Assembly (NCBI GenBank): GCA_946480175.1
Contig: CAMLIK010000001.1
Coordinates: 76,364 to 117,095 of the forward strand
Length of the DNA stretch: 40,732 nucleotides
From: an uncultured Gilliamella sp.
GTDB taxonomy: Bacteria; Pseudomonadota; Gammaproteobacteria; Enterobacterales; Orbaceae
Direction of reading: 5' to 3'
Under the pieces are notes generated by a model. It had not been told where the DNA came from. It searched no databases and worked only from the letters and a program-made list of their open reading frames with translations. Numbering within the stretch: position 1 is the stretch's first letter; each line of letters starts with the position of its first letter. The translations under genes were made by a program, and so were the position numbers. Of the stretch, positions 15,987 to 24,400 are shown piece after piece.

Positions 15987-16982
15987 TTAGTGATATATAT
16001 CTGTGATATGAATCATGCCAATAAATTGTTTTTTATTACCAATCACAGGTAAAACGGTTATTGGTCTAGGTTTATGTTGTTCCATTTTATGTAAAGCCTC
16101 AGATACATATTGGCTATGTTCAATAGTTATTGGTGTGGTTATCATTAACTCAGAAACTTGAATATCTAATAGATTAGGCTGATACTGTAATTGTCTACGA
16201 ATATCCCCATCGGTAATTATGCCAAGTAATACATTGTTGTTATCAACTATTGCAACAGCACCTATCCCCGAATTCGTCATAGCAAAAATAGCGTCAGAAA
16301 TAGATTTTTCTGCAGTAATAGCAACCTTTCTATTATGTTTTTCAACTAACTGTTGCACTGTCATTAAACGTATTTGGCCTAGATTTCCGCCTGGATGATA
16401 AAAAGCAAAATCTTGTGAGCTAAATTTCTTTTCATGCATCACTGATATTGCTAGTGCATCACTTAAGGCTAATTCTACCGTTGTACTTGTTGTTGGTGCT
16501 AAATTGAGAGGGCATGCTTCTTGGTCTACATGGGCATCTAAATTGTAGGTTGCAAAGCGAGCTAAGGTTGATAATGGATTACCACAAATTGAGATTAACG
16601 GAATATTAATTTGTTTTATTATCGGTAAAATATTCACAATTTCGGCTGTTTCTCCACTGTTTGAGAGGGCAATAATGGTGTCATCTTTAGTAATGCAACC
16701 TAAATCACCGTGAATAGCTTCGGCTGGATGTAGATAAAAAGATGGAGTACCTGTGCTCATAAATGTAGCTGAAAGTTTACGAGCAATATAACCAGGTTTT
16801 CCCATTCCTGTCACGATAACTCTTCCTTTGGTATGCAAAATTAATTCTACAGCATGGAAAAAAGTTTCATTAATTGAGTTAACAATTTCTTCTATTGCTG
16901 CAGCCTCTTGTTTTAGAACTTGTTTGGCTAGTTGTAACGTTTCATTTTTGCATACTTGAAAACCTTCTGATTTTGTTGCCAT
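15987..16982 (-). CDS. kdsD: D-arabinose-5-phosphate isomerase (KdsD/GutQ family)
   Basis: It interconverts ribulose-5-P and arabinose-5-P, the first step of Kdo synthesis. The 331-aa protein has a SIS domain (~45-180) with GRVIVTGMGKPGYIARK, the STGTPSFYLHPAEAIHGDLG block and FYHPGGNLGQ, followed by two CBS domains (~210-331). The loop GMGKPGYIA differs from GMGKSGHI of E. coli KdsD but keeps the catalytic lysine. Neighbouring hldD-waaF-waaC supports an LPS role. It diverges from a sugar-acid operon, so a GutQ-like role cannot be excluded. ATG 16982 is preferred; an in-frame TTG two codons upstream lies closer to AAGGA and is possible. Confidence 0.85.
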   Translation of the reverse strand: MATKSEGFQVCKNETLQLAKQVLKQEAAAIEEIVNSINETFFHAVELILHTKGRVIVTGMGKPGYIARKLSATFMSTGTPSFYLHPAEAIHGDLGCITKDDTIIALSNSGETAEIVNILPIIKQINIPLISICGNPLSTLARFATYNLDAHVDQEACPLNLAPTTSTTVELALSDALAISVMHEKKFSSQDFAFYHPGGNLGQIRLMTVQQLVEKHNRKVAITAEKSISDAIFAMTNSGIGAVAIVDNNNVLLGIITDGDIRRQLQYQPNLLDIQVSELMITTPITIEHSQYVSEALHKMEQHKPRPITVLPVIGNKKQFIGMIHITDIYH

Positions 16983-17110
16983 ATCCAAATTATCCTTATT
17001 TATAAATTAAATTAACTCTGATGAAGCTTGCATTAGTAGATATAGAAATTGTATGCATAAAACTGAAGATAATTTTATTGATTCACAAAAAACTAACTAA
17101 GAAAAAGTGA

Positions 17111-17132
17111 AAGTTTGATTCAGATCACATTT
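17111..17132 (+). promoter_or_regulatory. CRP-cAMP binding site
   Basis: The 22 bases match 18 of the 22 positions of the ideal CRP palindrome: left half TTTGA (TGTGA with one change), right half TCACA exact, with TTT flank. It is centred about 100 bases before the DeoR-type regulator start and about 140 before kdsD. Activation of the sugar-acid operon under carbon limitation is the natural reading; the target is inferred from position. Confidence 0.65.
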
Positions 17133-17222
17133 GTTAAACCCGGTTGTGAAAGTGTTAAAAGATTAACATTTTGTTGATTATTTTATTACTACAATGACGC
17201 CAACTTAATTGGGAAACTCGCT

Positions 17223-17978
17223 ATGAAACAAGAACTACCAAGATATAAAAGAATTTTAGAGTACTTAGATGAATATGATGTTGCCAACATCAATTTACTA
17301 TCTAATTTATTTTCCGTTTCTCATATGAGCATCAGACGGGACTTAAAACTTTTACAAGAAAAAGGATTAATAAAAGTATCGTATGGAGGTGAAATAAAAA
17401 GAAGTTTTTTAAATGGTACCCCCCTTTATGACATCAAACAAAATCGATTTTCTGAAGGGAAGAAAAGAGTAGGGAAAATAGCGGTAAGTTTATTACAACC
17501 AGGGATGGTAATTTTTATTGATGCAGGAACGACGATGCGTGAATTTGCCTTGAATATCAATGTTCCAATTACAGTAATTACTTTAGATTTACATGTGGCC
17601 TTGGAGTTATCTTCTCGGCCAGAAGTGAATACGATTATTTGTCCTGGTGAAATACAAACTACAAATGCCTCAGCTTATAACACTCAAGCCATGAAGTATC
17701 TTTCAGAACAGGTTATTGATTTAGCCTTTATTGGTGCGGATGGTTTTAATCTAGAAGATGGTGCATTGACCACAACACAGATTAAAGCTGACTGTAAATG
17801 GATGGCATTATCTAGATCTATTCAATCGGTTCTTTTGGTTGATAGCAGTAAATTGGGGCTTAGATGTCGTTTTAAAATCTGCGATTTAAATCGATTTAAT
17901 TATCTTATAACTGAAAAACAATTTCCTAGTAATTTTGAAAAACAATTAATAAAACAGGACATTAAATATATTTATTAA
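17223..17978 (+). CDS. DeoR-family transcriptional regulator
   Basis: The 251-aa protein has an N-terminal HTH_DeoR domain (5-60; ANINLLSNLFSVSHMSIRRD then LKLLQEKGLIKVSYGGE). The C-terminal sugar-phosphate-sensing domain (~75-235) has VIFIDAGTTMREFALNI, LAFIGADGFNLEDGALT and VLLVDSSKLG. Such proteins usually repress an adjacent carbohydrate operon and are released by a phosphorylated pathway intermediate. It is followed after 83 bases by the DUF1537 kinase gene, so the likely ligand is a phosphorylated four-carbon acid or DHAP-related intermediate. That is inference. Confidence 0.88.
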   Translation: MKQELPRYKRILEYLDEYDVANINLLSNLFSVSHMSIRRDLKLLQEKGLIKVSYGGEIKRSFLNGTPLYDIKQNRFSEGKKRVGKIAVSLLQPGMVIFIDAGTTMREFALNINVPITVITLDLHVALELSSRPEVNTIICPGEIQTTNASAYNTQAMKYLSEQVIDLAFIGADGFNLEDGALTTTQIKADCKWMALSRSIQSVLLVDSSKLGLRCRFKICDLNRFNYLITEKQFPSNFEKQLIKQDIKYIY

Positions 17979-18061
17979 CTGATGTAACTAATATTTAGTT
18001 AATTTTGGTAGATGTATAAAAGTTCATTTAGTGAGCTTAATTTTTGAGAGGAAGCAAAAAT

Positions 18062-19360
18062 ATGAAAGTTGCCGTTGTAGCTGATGATTTGACAGGTGCT
18101 AATGCTACCTGTGCTTTATTAAGCAAAAAAGGGTTTAATGCAATTACATGTTTAGAAAAATTTAATGAAGATCTTTCTAGATTTGATGTGATTTCGTTTG
18201 CAACTGATTCACGTTCAATACCTTATAAAGAAGCGTATTCACGGGTTGTCGATTGCATAAGCCAGTTTAGTAAATATCAACCTTTAATCAGTAAACGTAT
18301 AGACTCAACGTTGCGAGGTAATCTAGGGGCAGAAGTTGATGCGGTTATTGACAATGACCCTAATCTTATGGCTTTGGTTGTACCTGTGTATCCATCTAGT
18401 GATCGAATTTGTGTTGGCGGTTCTTTATTAGTTAATGGTGTGCCATTACAGAATACAGCAATGCGTAATGATCCTAAAAATCCGATGACGGAGTCTTCAA
18501 TTTTAGAATTATTTCGTTGCCAATCTCGATATCCTGTCTCACATATTACTCTCAAGGATGTTTTAGAAGGTAAAGATAGAATTGAGCAGCGTTTAAAACA
18601 AATATATCAACAAGGTGGTCGTATTGTCATATTTGATGCTACTACGGATACCGACATTAGTGTGATAGCGCAAGCAGCAAATAATGTTAATTTGCCTGTT
18701 TTTTGTGTTGATCCGGGGCCATTTACTGCCCAATTTGCCGATCTACGTTATTCATCAGAACGAAAGATGGCCAACAAAGTGTTTGTCGCAATAGGTAGTG
18801 TGTCTGATCTTACTCAAAGACAAATAAGAAAATTGAAATATGACCGAAAAGTTTGGTTAGAAACGATATTGGTTGATGAATTGATAGAAATTTCTAAAGA
18901 CATCAAGAAAGCTAAACCAATTGTAGATAAATTACTGGAAAAGGTTGATCAATTTGATGTGATCGGCATTGATACCGTTGAAATGCCAGAGCATGTTTGT
19001 GATTTAGCCAAGTTAGCTGCTAACAATAATATGAGTATGAGTGAAATTAGTAATACCTTGAATCAAGCTATTGCCGAAATAACTGCTCAAGTCTTATTCC
19101 ACCCTGAATCTATTATTAGAGGTATTTATACCAGTGGTGGAGATGTCACGGTAAATGTTGTAAATCGATTAGGAAGTAGTGGTTTCTTACTTAAAGATGA
19201 AGTTGAACCATTAACGGTTTATGGACACCTTGTCGGTGGGAAATGTGATGGTTATTCGATAGTAACGAAAGGTGGATTTGTCGGTAACGATAATACGTTA
19301 GTCCATTGTATCGATTATTTGAGTACCAAGATTTCATCACATGAAAGCTTGAAGCATTAA
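18062..19360 (+). CDS. Four-carbon acid sugar kinase (DUF1537 family, DtnK-like)
   Basis: The 432-aa protein starts MKVAVVADDLTGANATCALL, the N-terminal DUF1537 signature, and includes KRIDSTLRGNLGAEVDAV. Its C-terminal nucleotide-binding domain has GIYTSGGDVTVNVVNRLG, LVGGKCDGYSIVTKGGFVGN. Family members phosphorylate D-threonate, L-threonate or erythronate (or 3-oxo derivatives) at O4 with ATP. Pairing with a PdxA2-type dehydrogenase next door fits the D-threonate pathway (DtnK then PdxA2, giving DHAP and CO2). I chose ATG 18062, preceded by GAGAGGAAG; an upstream TTG at 18044 is in frame. The exact substrate is not readable from sequence. Confidence 0.88.
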   Translation: MKVAVVADDLTGANATCALLSKKGFNAITCLEKFNEDLSRFDVISFATDSRSIPYKEAYSRVVDCISQFSKYQPLISKRIDSTLRGNLGAEVDAVIDNDPNLMALVVPVYPSSDRICVGGSLLVNGVPLQNTAMRNDPKNPMTESSILELFRCQSRYPVSHITLKDVLEGKDRIEQRLKQIYQQGGRIVIFDATTDTDISVIAQAANNVNLPVFCVDPGPFTAQFADLRYSSERKMANKVFVAIGSVSDLTQRQIRKLKYDRKVWLETILVDELIEISKDIKKAKPIVDKLLEKVDQFDVIGIDTVEMPEHVCDLAKLAANNNMSMSEISNTLNQAIAEITAQVLFHPESIIRGIYTSGGDVTVNVVNRLGSSGFLLKDEVEPLTVYGHLVGGKCDGYSIVTKGGFVGNDNTLVHCIDYLSTKISSHESLKH

Positions 19361-19435
19361 TACCTTATAACTAGTTCAACTTAGATAAAACAACATAAGT
19401 TGAGCAAATTTTGAGTAATTTTAAAGGAGTAATAA

Positions 19436-20437
19436 ATGAAACGTCGTTGTTTAATCGGAGTCCCTATGGGAGATCCTGCTGGTATAGGTCCTGAAATTGT
19501 CGTGAAAAGTATTGCAGCACCAGAAACCTATGAATATGGATGTGTACTGGTAACTGGCGATAAAAAGGTGTTAGCTGATGCGTGTAAGTTTTCAAAAGTT
19601 AACTTACAGATTAATGAAATTACCGATCTAACTCAAATACAAGATAAACCTAATGTATTAAATCTTATTCAGTGTGGCGAATTAAATTATGATACGTTTA
19701 AAATTGGCCAAATTGAAGGGCAATGCGGTCAAGCTGCATTCAACTATATTAAAGTTATCACAGAGCTTGCTATGGAAAAAAAACTTGATGCCATTGCAAC
19801 AACGCCTATCAATAAAGAATCACTTAAAGCTGGTAATGTTAACTATATTGGTCATACCGAGATATTAGCAGATCTTACCGGTAGTCAAGACCCGCTTACT
19901 ATGTTTCAAGTTCGAGATTTGCGGGTGTTTTTCTTAACTCGTCATTTAGCACTAGTCAAAGCCATTGAATCATTAACGCCAGAAAGAGTCTGTGATTATG
20001 CTATTCGTTGTAATGATGCATTGGTTAAATTGGGGATCAATAAACCTAGAATGACGGTTGCCGGTATTAATCCACATTGCGGAGAGCATGGCCTTTTTGG
20101 TCATGAGGATGATGATGTTCTATTACCCGGTATTGAAATGGCCCGTAAACAAGGGATTGATATTAATGGTCCTAAACCGGCTGATAGTGTTTTCCATTTT
20201 GCTATGGGTGGCGGCTATGATGCTGTTTTATCTCCGTATCATGACCAAGGTCATATTGCAACGAAAATGGTGGATTTTCATCGTACCATTTCTATCACTA
20301 ATGGAATGCCGATTCTTCGTACATCTGTTGACCATGGGACAGCAAATGATATTGCCGGAAAAGGAATCGCTAATCCAGTGAGTTTGATTGAGGCTATACG
20401 TTTAGCTGCGCTATACGCACCGAATTTCAAACGTTAA
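19436..20437 (+). CDS. pdxA2: PdxA2-type 4-phospho-threonate/erythronate dehydrogenase
   Basis: The 333-aa member of the PdxA family (NAD-dependent oxidative decarboxylase with a divalent metal) has the N terminus GVPMGDPAGIGPEIVVKSI, TTPINKESLKAGN with metal-ligand His in YIGHTEIL, GINPHCGEHGLFGHED and the metal site SPYHDQGHIATKM. Genuine PdxA makes pyridoxine precursors. Those beside a DUF1537 kinase belong to the PdxA2 group, which oxidises 4-phospho-D-threonate or -erythronate to DHAP plus CO2. SD is AAAGGAG, and it sits 75 bases after the kinase. A vitamin B6 role is less likely given the operon. Confidence 0.85.
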   Translation: MKRRCLIGVPMGDPAGIGPEIVVKSIAAPETYEYGCVLVTGDKKVLADACKFSKVNLQINEITDLTQIQDKPNVLNLIQCGELNYDTFKIGQIEGQCGQAAFNYIKVITELAMEKKLDAIATTPINKESLKAGNVNYIGHTEILADLTGSQDPLTMFQVRDLRVFFLTRHLALVKAIESLTPERVCDYAIRCNDALVKLGINKPRMTVAGINPHCGEHGLFGHEDDDVLLPGIEMARKQGIDINGPKPADSVFHFAMGGGYDAVLSPYHDQGHIATKMVDFHRTISITNGMPILRTSVDHGTANDIAGKGIANPVSLIEAIRLAALYAPNFKR

Positions 20438-20510
20438 TAAGTAGCTATTATTACTTATAACAATTTATTTTTCGGTAATGATTATGTCATTATCGAAGGA
20501 GGGTTTGCAT

Positions 20511-21983
20511 ATGTCTAAAAAAGAAAATAATAATAAATCACTTTATCCTTATGTCTTATTAAATGGCATTATTTTAGTGGTTGTCGGATTAATTGTTTTT
20601 TATCTAGGAAGTTTACATAGTATTGAGAAGAGCAGCTGGCGAATGGTTGCCGGCTTACTCGTTGCAATTACTTTGTTACTATTTATGATTTTAAAGACAA
20701 GAATTCAGGCATTTCCTGCATTGATTATATCCGCTTTAATTACTGGCTCACTGGGTGGTATGCCTGGTGAATTTATGATCGCAACGATTAGTAAAGGCTT
20801 TGGTAATACGCTCGGTAACATAGGGATCGTTATTGGTTTTGGCGTTATGATGGGGTCAGTTTTGCAGATGAGTGGTGCTGCACAAAAAATGGCTCAAGTT
20901 TTTATTAACCTTTTAGGAAAAGGCAGGGAAGAGTTAGCATTAGTCATTATCGGTTTATTAGTAAGTTTAGCTGTATTTTGTGATTCAGCATTTATCGTTC
21001 TATTACCATTAGTGAAAGCAATTTCTCGTAGTACAGGTAAATCTGTCGTCGGACTTGGTTCAACATTGGCTATGGGTCTAGTTATTAGCCACAGTATGAT
21101 TCCACCAGCGGTAGGACCATTTGGTGTTGTTTCACAATTTGGTATTGGCCTTGGTGAATATATGCTATGGGCAATGGTTGTGGCTATACCTATTACTATT
21201 GCTGGATTTATTTATACTCGCCATGTTGGTCGTAGTATTTATCAAATTCCAACAGAGGATGGTGAGAACTTTACCCGTGAACGTTTGACTGTTACTTCGC
21301 AAAATTTAGAGGATGATCAACACTTACCAAGTGCATTAGCATCGTTTGCGCCAATTGTAACTCCGATTATTTTGATATTAACCGCCACTTTAGTAAATGA
21401 AATGAAATGGGATAGTTCGATTGCCATTATGTTAAAAACAATTGGACACCCAATTGTAGCTGTAGGCATTGGATTATTAATTGCTATCATGGCATTAACT
21501 AACTCATTTCCTCGAAAAGATGTTGTACATCAAATGGAAAATTCAATTCGCTCTGCTGGTATTATATTGCTGGTTATTGGCGGTGGTGGCGCTTTAGGAA
21601 TGGTGTTACGTGACTCAGGAACAGGTCAAATTATTGCTGAATATATTGTTAAAATTGGTGTGCCTGGTATTTTGTTACCATTGACGATTTCAACTTTGAT
21701 TCGCTTAATTCAAGGTTCTGGTGTAGTTGCCATGATTACCGCAGCCAGTATTACTGCACCAATGATTGGCACCTTAGGTGTAAATCCAATTATGGCCGGG
21801 TTAGGGTGCTCAATTGGTTCTTTTATGTTTTCTCACTTCAATGATGCTTATTTTTGGGTAGTTAATCGTTCATTAGGGGTAACAGAAGTTAAAGAACAAA
21901 TTAAAGTTTGGAGTATTACTTCAACGGTATTATGGGCCGCAGGAACAGTGACATTATTAATTGTTAATGCCATTTTCTTCTAA
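20511..21983 (+). CDS. GntP-family proton/gluconate-type permease
   Basis: The 490-aa inner-membrane transporter has about 12-14 hydrophobic segments. The GntP family shows in VLQMSGAAQKMAQVFINLLG, FCDSAFIVLLPLVKAIS, SHSMIPPAVGPFGV and the C-terminal SIGSFMFSHFNDAYFWVVN. Members import gluconate, glycerate and other sugar acids with H+. As the last gene of the DeoR-kinase-PdxA2 operon it probably takes up the four-carbon acid that the kinase phosphorylates. I chose ATG 20511 because GAAGGAGGG lies just upstream; the frame is open 11 codons further. A terminator follows. Confidence 0.88.
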   Translation: MSKKENNNKSLYPYVLLNGIILVVVGLIVFYLGSLHSIEKSSWRMVAGLLVAITLLLFMILKTRIQAFPALIISALITGSLGGMPGEFMIATISKGFGNTLGNIGIVIGFGVMMGSVLQMSGAAQKMAQVFINLLGKGREELALVIIGLLVSLAVFCDSAFIVLLPLVKAISRSTGKSVVGLGSTLAMGLVISHSMIPPAVGPFGVVSQFGIGLGEYMLWAMVVAIPITIAGFIYTRHVGRSIYQIPTEDGENFTRERLTVTSQNLEDDQHLPSALASFAPIVTPIILILTATLVNEMKWDSSIAIMLKTIGHPIVAVGIGLLIAIMALTNSFPRKDVVHQMENSIRSAGIILLVIGGGGALGMVLRDSGTGQIIAEYIVKIGVPGILLPLTISTLIRLIQGSGVVAMITAASITAPMIGTLGVNPIMAGLGCSIGSFMFSHFNDAYFWVVNRSLGVTEVKEQIKVWSITSTVLWAAGTVTLLIVNAIFF

Positions 21984-21986
21984 GAA

Positions 21987-22025
21987 AATAGGGGAGTGTA
22001 AAGGAATATACTTCCCCTATTATTT
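21987..22025 (+). terminator. Bidirectional terminator between the permease and cmoM
   Basis: AATAGGGGAGT pairs with ACTTCCCCTATT with one bulged base (21987-21997 with 22010-22021). It is flanked by short T runs on both strands and lies between two convergent genes. Confidence 0.65.
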
Positions 22026-22033
22026 TCTATAAA

Positions 22034-22810
22034 TTAGTTATTATTAATTTTTGCGGTAACTAAAATATACCTTGCCAAACTGAGATAGGGTTCAGTTTGG
22101 CAAAACTGTTTTTCAATTTCTAATAACTCTGAGAAATGTGTTTCGGCTTTTGACTTATTGGTTAAATAGTCGTGAAAGACCCGAATCCCAGTTTTATTTA
22201 TGATCTCAAAATTTTGTTGGTTTAACCATTGATACACGTGATTTGGATCGCGGGGATAATCAGGTGATAAGGTTTTCTTTTTGCGTTTGGCCAGTCCCGA
22301 TTGAGTGTAACCAAAATTACCTAAAGTTACTGTTTTAAATAATAGCCCGTGGTAGTTATAAAACATTAAAGATAAATAGCCATCTTGTTTAAGATGTTTC
22401 TTTAAAGATTGGATTATTTGGATTGGCTCAGCTACCCATTCTAAAACGGCATGACAAATCACAATATCAAATTGCGTTTCAATAAATTGATTCAGATCTT
22501 GAATAGGGCAATGAATAAAATTTAAGCTTACATTTTCTTGATCGGCTTGCTTTTTTGCTAATTCGAGCATTTGCTCAGAAATATCACAAACAGTAATATT
22601 ATGACCTAATTTTGCTAATCGACAAGCAATCTGACCTTGTCCACCGCCTGCATCTAAAATAGTTAATGGTTTATTTGTTGGATAGCTAGCTAATATATTT
22701 TCTAGCTCTTGCCAAACAATAGCTTCGCGAATCTTGCCTTTGTTTGTTCCATAAATATTTTTAGCGAATTTATGGCTGATATCATCAAAATTACGATCGA
22801 TTTTAGTCAT
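22034..22810 (-). CDS. cmoM: tRNA U34 carboxymethyltransferase-associated methyltransferase CmoM
   Basis: CmoM (formerly SmtA) uses SAM to methylate the carboxyl of cmo5U34, giving mcmo5U in tRNAs for Ser, Pro, Ala and others. The 258-aa class I methyltransferase has DRNFDDISHKFAKNIYG at the N terminus, the SAM motif ILDAGGGQGQIACRLA (~51-66), FHAVLEW-like CHAVLEWVAEP, LSLMFYNYHGLL, and KKKTLSPDYPRDPNHVYQWL with KTGIRVFHDY. These stretches are near-identical to E. coli CmoM. It lies 12 bases downstream of plsC in the same operon. Confidence 0.95.
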   Translation of the reverse strand: MTKIDRNFDDISHKFAKNIYGTNKGKIREAIVWQELENILASYPTNKPLTILDAGGGQGQIACRLAKLGHNITVCDISEQMLELAKKQADQENVSLNFIHCPIQDLNQFIETQFDIVICHAVLEWVAEPIQIIQSLKKHLKQDGYLSLMFYNYHGLLFKTVTLGNFGYTQSGLAKRKKKTLSPDYPRDPNHVYQWLNQQNFEIINKTGIRVFHDYLTNKSKAETHFSELLEIEKQFCQTEPYLSLARYILVTAKINNN

Positions 22811-22822
22811 AGTAGATAATTA

Positions 22823-23560
22823 TTATTTTAATAATTTTTTATTTAATTTAGTCGCTTCTAAATTAATTTGGGCAATTTTTTCTGACATCAATTGATAGCA
22901 CTCTTCCATTAATATTCTAGCATCTTCTTTACGTAGATTCTTAGTTTCAATTGGCGGAAGCATTTCAACGATCATATGGCCATTATTAAGGCGGTTAAGT
23001 TTTATATTATTGGTATCTGATACGCAAATCGGCACAATAGGAACGCCAGCGGCAATAGCAGCTTTAAAAGCACCAGTTTTAAATGGTAATAATCCTCGCC
23101 CACGACTTCGGGTACCTTCGGGGAACATCCATATTGATATTCCACGTTTTTTTATTTCGTTAACAACTAGGTTAATGGTATCTCGAGCTTTTGATTTATT
23201 ATTACGATCAATCAAAATATTGCCAGTGAGGTAATAAAGTTGTCCAAAAAAGGGAATAAAAGCAAGGCTTTTTTTACCCACCGTAACGGTTTTTGGTTGT
23301 ACAATATCAGCAGCTACCACCATATCATAATTGTTTTGGTGATTGGCGATAAATACACAGCTACCTAACTTTTCAATTTCAGGATATTTACGAGTATCAA
23401 CTTTTACCCCTAATAATGGTTTAAAGAAAAAACTAAAAAGATGAGCAAATCTAGCCACATTTTTGGGATTGCGAGGATTGAATAAGCAAAATATAACCCC
23501 TAGTACACAAGTTATAATGCCAATAAATAACACAAAGATTAAACGAAAAAGAAAAACCAT
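22823..23560 (-). CDS. plsC: 1-acyl-sn-glycerol-3-phosphate acyltransferase
   Basis: PlsC acylates lysophosphatidic acid to phosphatidic acid at the inner membrane. The 245-aa protein begins with a hydrophobic anchor (VFLFRLIFVLFIGIITCVLG). It has the four acyltransferase motifs: NHQNNYD (HX4D catalytic pair), the K/R region GNILIDR, FPEGTRSRG and VPIVPICVS. SD is GAGGT. It is the first gene of a plsC-cmoM operon and diverges from mnmD. Unlike in E. coli, no parC lies beside it. Confidence 0.93.
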   Translation of the reverse strand: MVFLFRLIFVLFIGIITCVLGVIFCLFNPRNPKNVARFAHLFSFFFKPLLGVKVDTRKYPEIEKLGSCVFIANHQNNYDMVVAADIVQPKTVTVGKKSLAFIPFFGQLYYLTGNILIDRNNKSKARDTINLVVNEIKKRGISIWMFPEGTRSRGRGLLPFKTGAFKAAIAAGVPIVPICVSDTNNIKLNRLNNGHMIVEMLPPIETKNLRKEDARILMEECYQLMSEKIAQINLEATKLNKKLLK

Positions 23561-23646
23561 AATTTACCTCACAAGTTAACTTAGCGTATTATATACGTAA
23601 TCTATATGAATATACAGTTTGTTAAATATCGCTTTAAAGGATGTTT

Positions 23647-24360
23647 ATGCACGAATCAACTATCATTTGGAATGATAATCAAATTCCAATTTCCCGTTAC
23701 TTTGATGATGTTTATTTTAATACTGACGGTGCAGTAGATGAAACTCGTTATGTTTTTATTGAAGGGAATTGTTTATATGACAGATTTTTACAACATCAGC
23801 AAGAGACGTTTACTATTGGTGAAACTGGTTTTGGTTCAGGTTTAAGTTTTTTAATTACTTGGCAAACGTTTAAACAATTTAGACAAAAAAATCCAAATAG
23901 TAATTTGAAAAAATTAAATTTTTTTAGTGTTGAAAAATATCCTCTATCTGCCAGCGAGATGTCAAAAATTCATAATAAAGTCATTAATCACAATGATGCA
24001 TTATGGCCTCTAGCTAAGCAATTACAAGACTCTTTAAAAAGATCTGATGTTGATAGCTTAGAAGAAGCGAATTTGTTGATATGCTATGACGATATAAGCT
24101 GCTTTGCCGATTTCTTGGTTCAACAAAATAGTTTTATTGATGCATGGTTTTTTGATGGTTTTTCGCCAGCCAAAAATCCAGATATGTGGTCAGAATCATT
24201 ATTTAAACAGTGCTATGATTTAACCAGTAAAGGCGGTTCTTTTTCTACGTTTACAGCGGCAGGTTTTGTTCGACGTAATTTAATTAATGCTGGTTTCAAT
24301 ATTAAAAAGCGTAAAGGATTTGGGTTAAAACGAGAAATGCTTATTGGCAGTAAATCTTAA
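23647..24360 (+). CDS. mnmD: Stand-alone MnmD (methyltransferase half of MnmC)
   Basis: It methylates nm5U34 to mnm5U in tRNAs for Lys, Glu, Gln and others. The 237-aa protein matches the N-terminal domain of E. coli MnmC: ISRYFDDVYFN, the SAM site IGETGFGSGLSFLI, DAWFFDGFSPAKNPDMW, then TFTAAGFVRRNLINAGF and KRKGFGLKREMLIG. In enterics the same polypeptide continues for ~400 residues with an FAD oxidase (MnmC1). Here the ORF stops cleanly at the domain boundary and no oxidase remnant follows. ATG 23647 is preferred over 23641 because AAAGG then has 6-base spacing. Confidence 0.88.
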   Translation: MHESTIIWNDNQIPISRYFDDVYFNTDGAVDETRYVFIEGNCLYDRFLQHQQETFTIGETGFGSGLSFLITWQTFKQFRQKNPNSNLKKLNFFSVEKYPLSASEMSKIHNKVINHNDALWPLAKQLQDSLKRSDVDSLEEANLLICYDDISCFADFLVQQNSFIDAWFFDGFSPAKNPDMWSESLFKQCYDLTSKGGSFSTFTAAGFVRRNLINAGFNIKKRKGFGLKREMLIGSKS

Positions 24361-24387
24361 TTTAGTCCGCCAATATGGCGAACTAAA
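24361..24387 (-). terminator. Weak hairpin between mnmD and tamB
   Basis: TTTAGT-C-CGCCA pairs with TGGCG-A-ACTAAA with one internal mismatch. It lies between convergent genes but lacks a proper T run on either strand, so it is only a possible terminator. Confidence 0.3.
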
Positions 24388-24400
24388 TCGTATATCAAAA

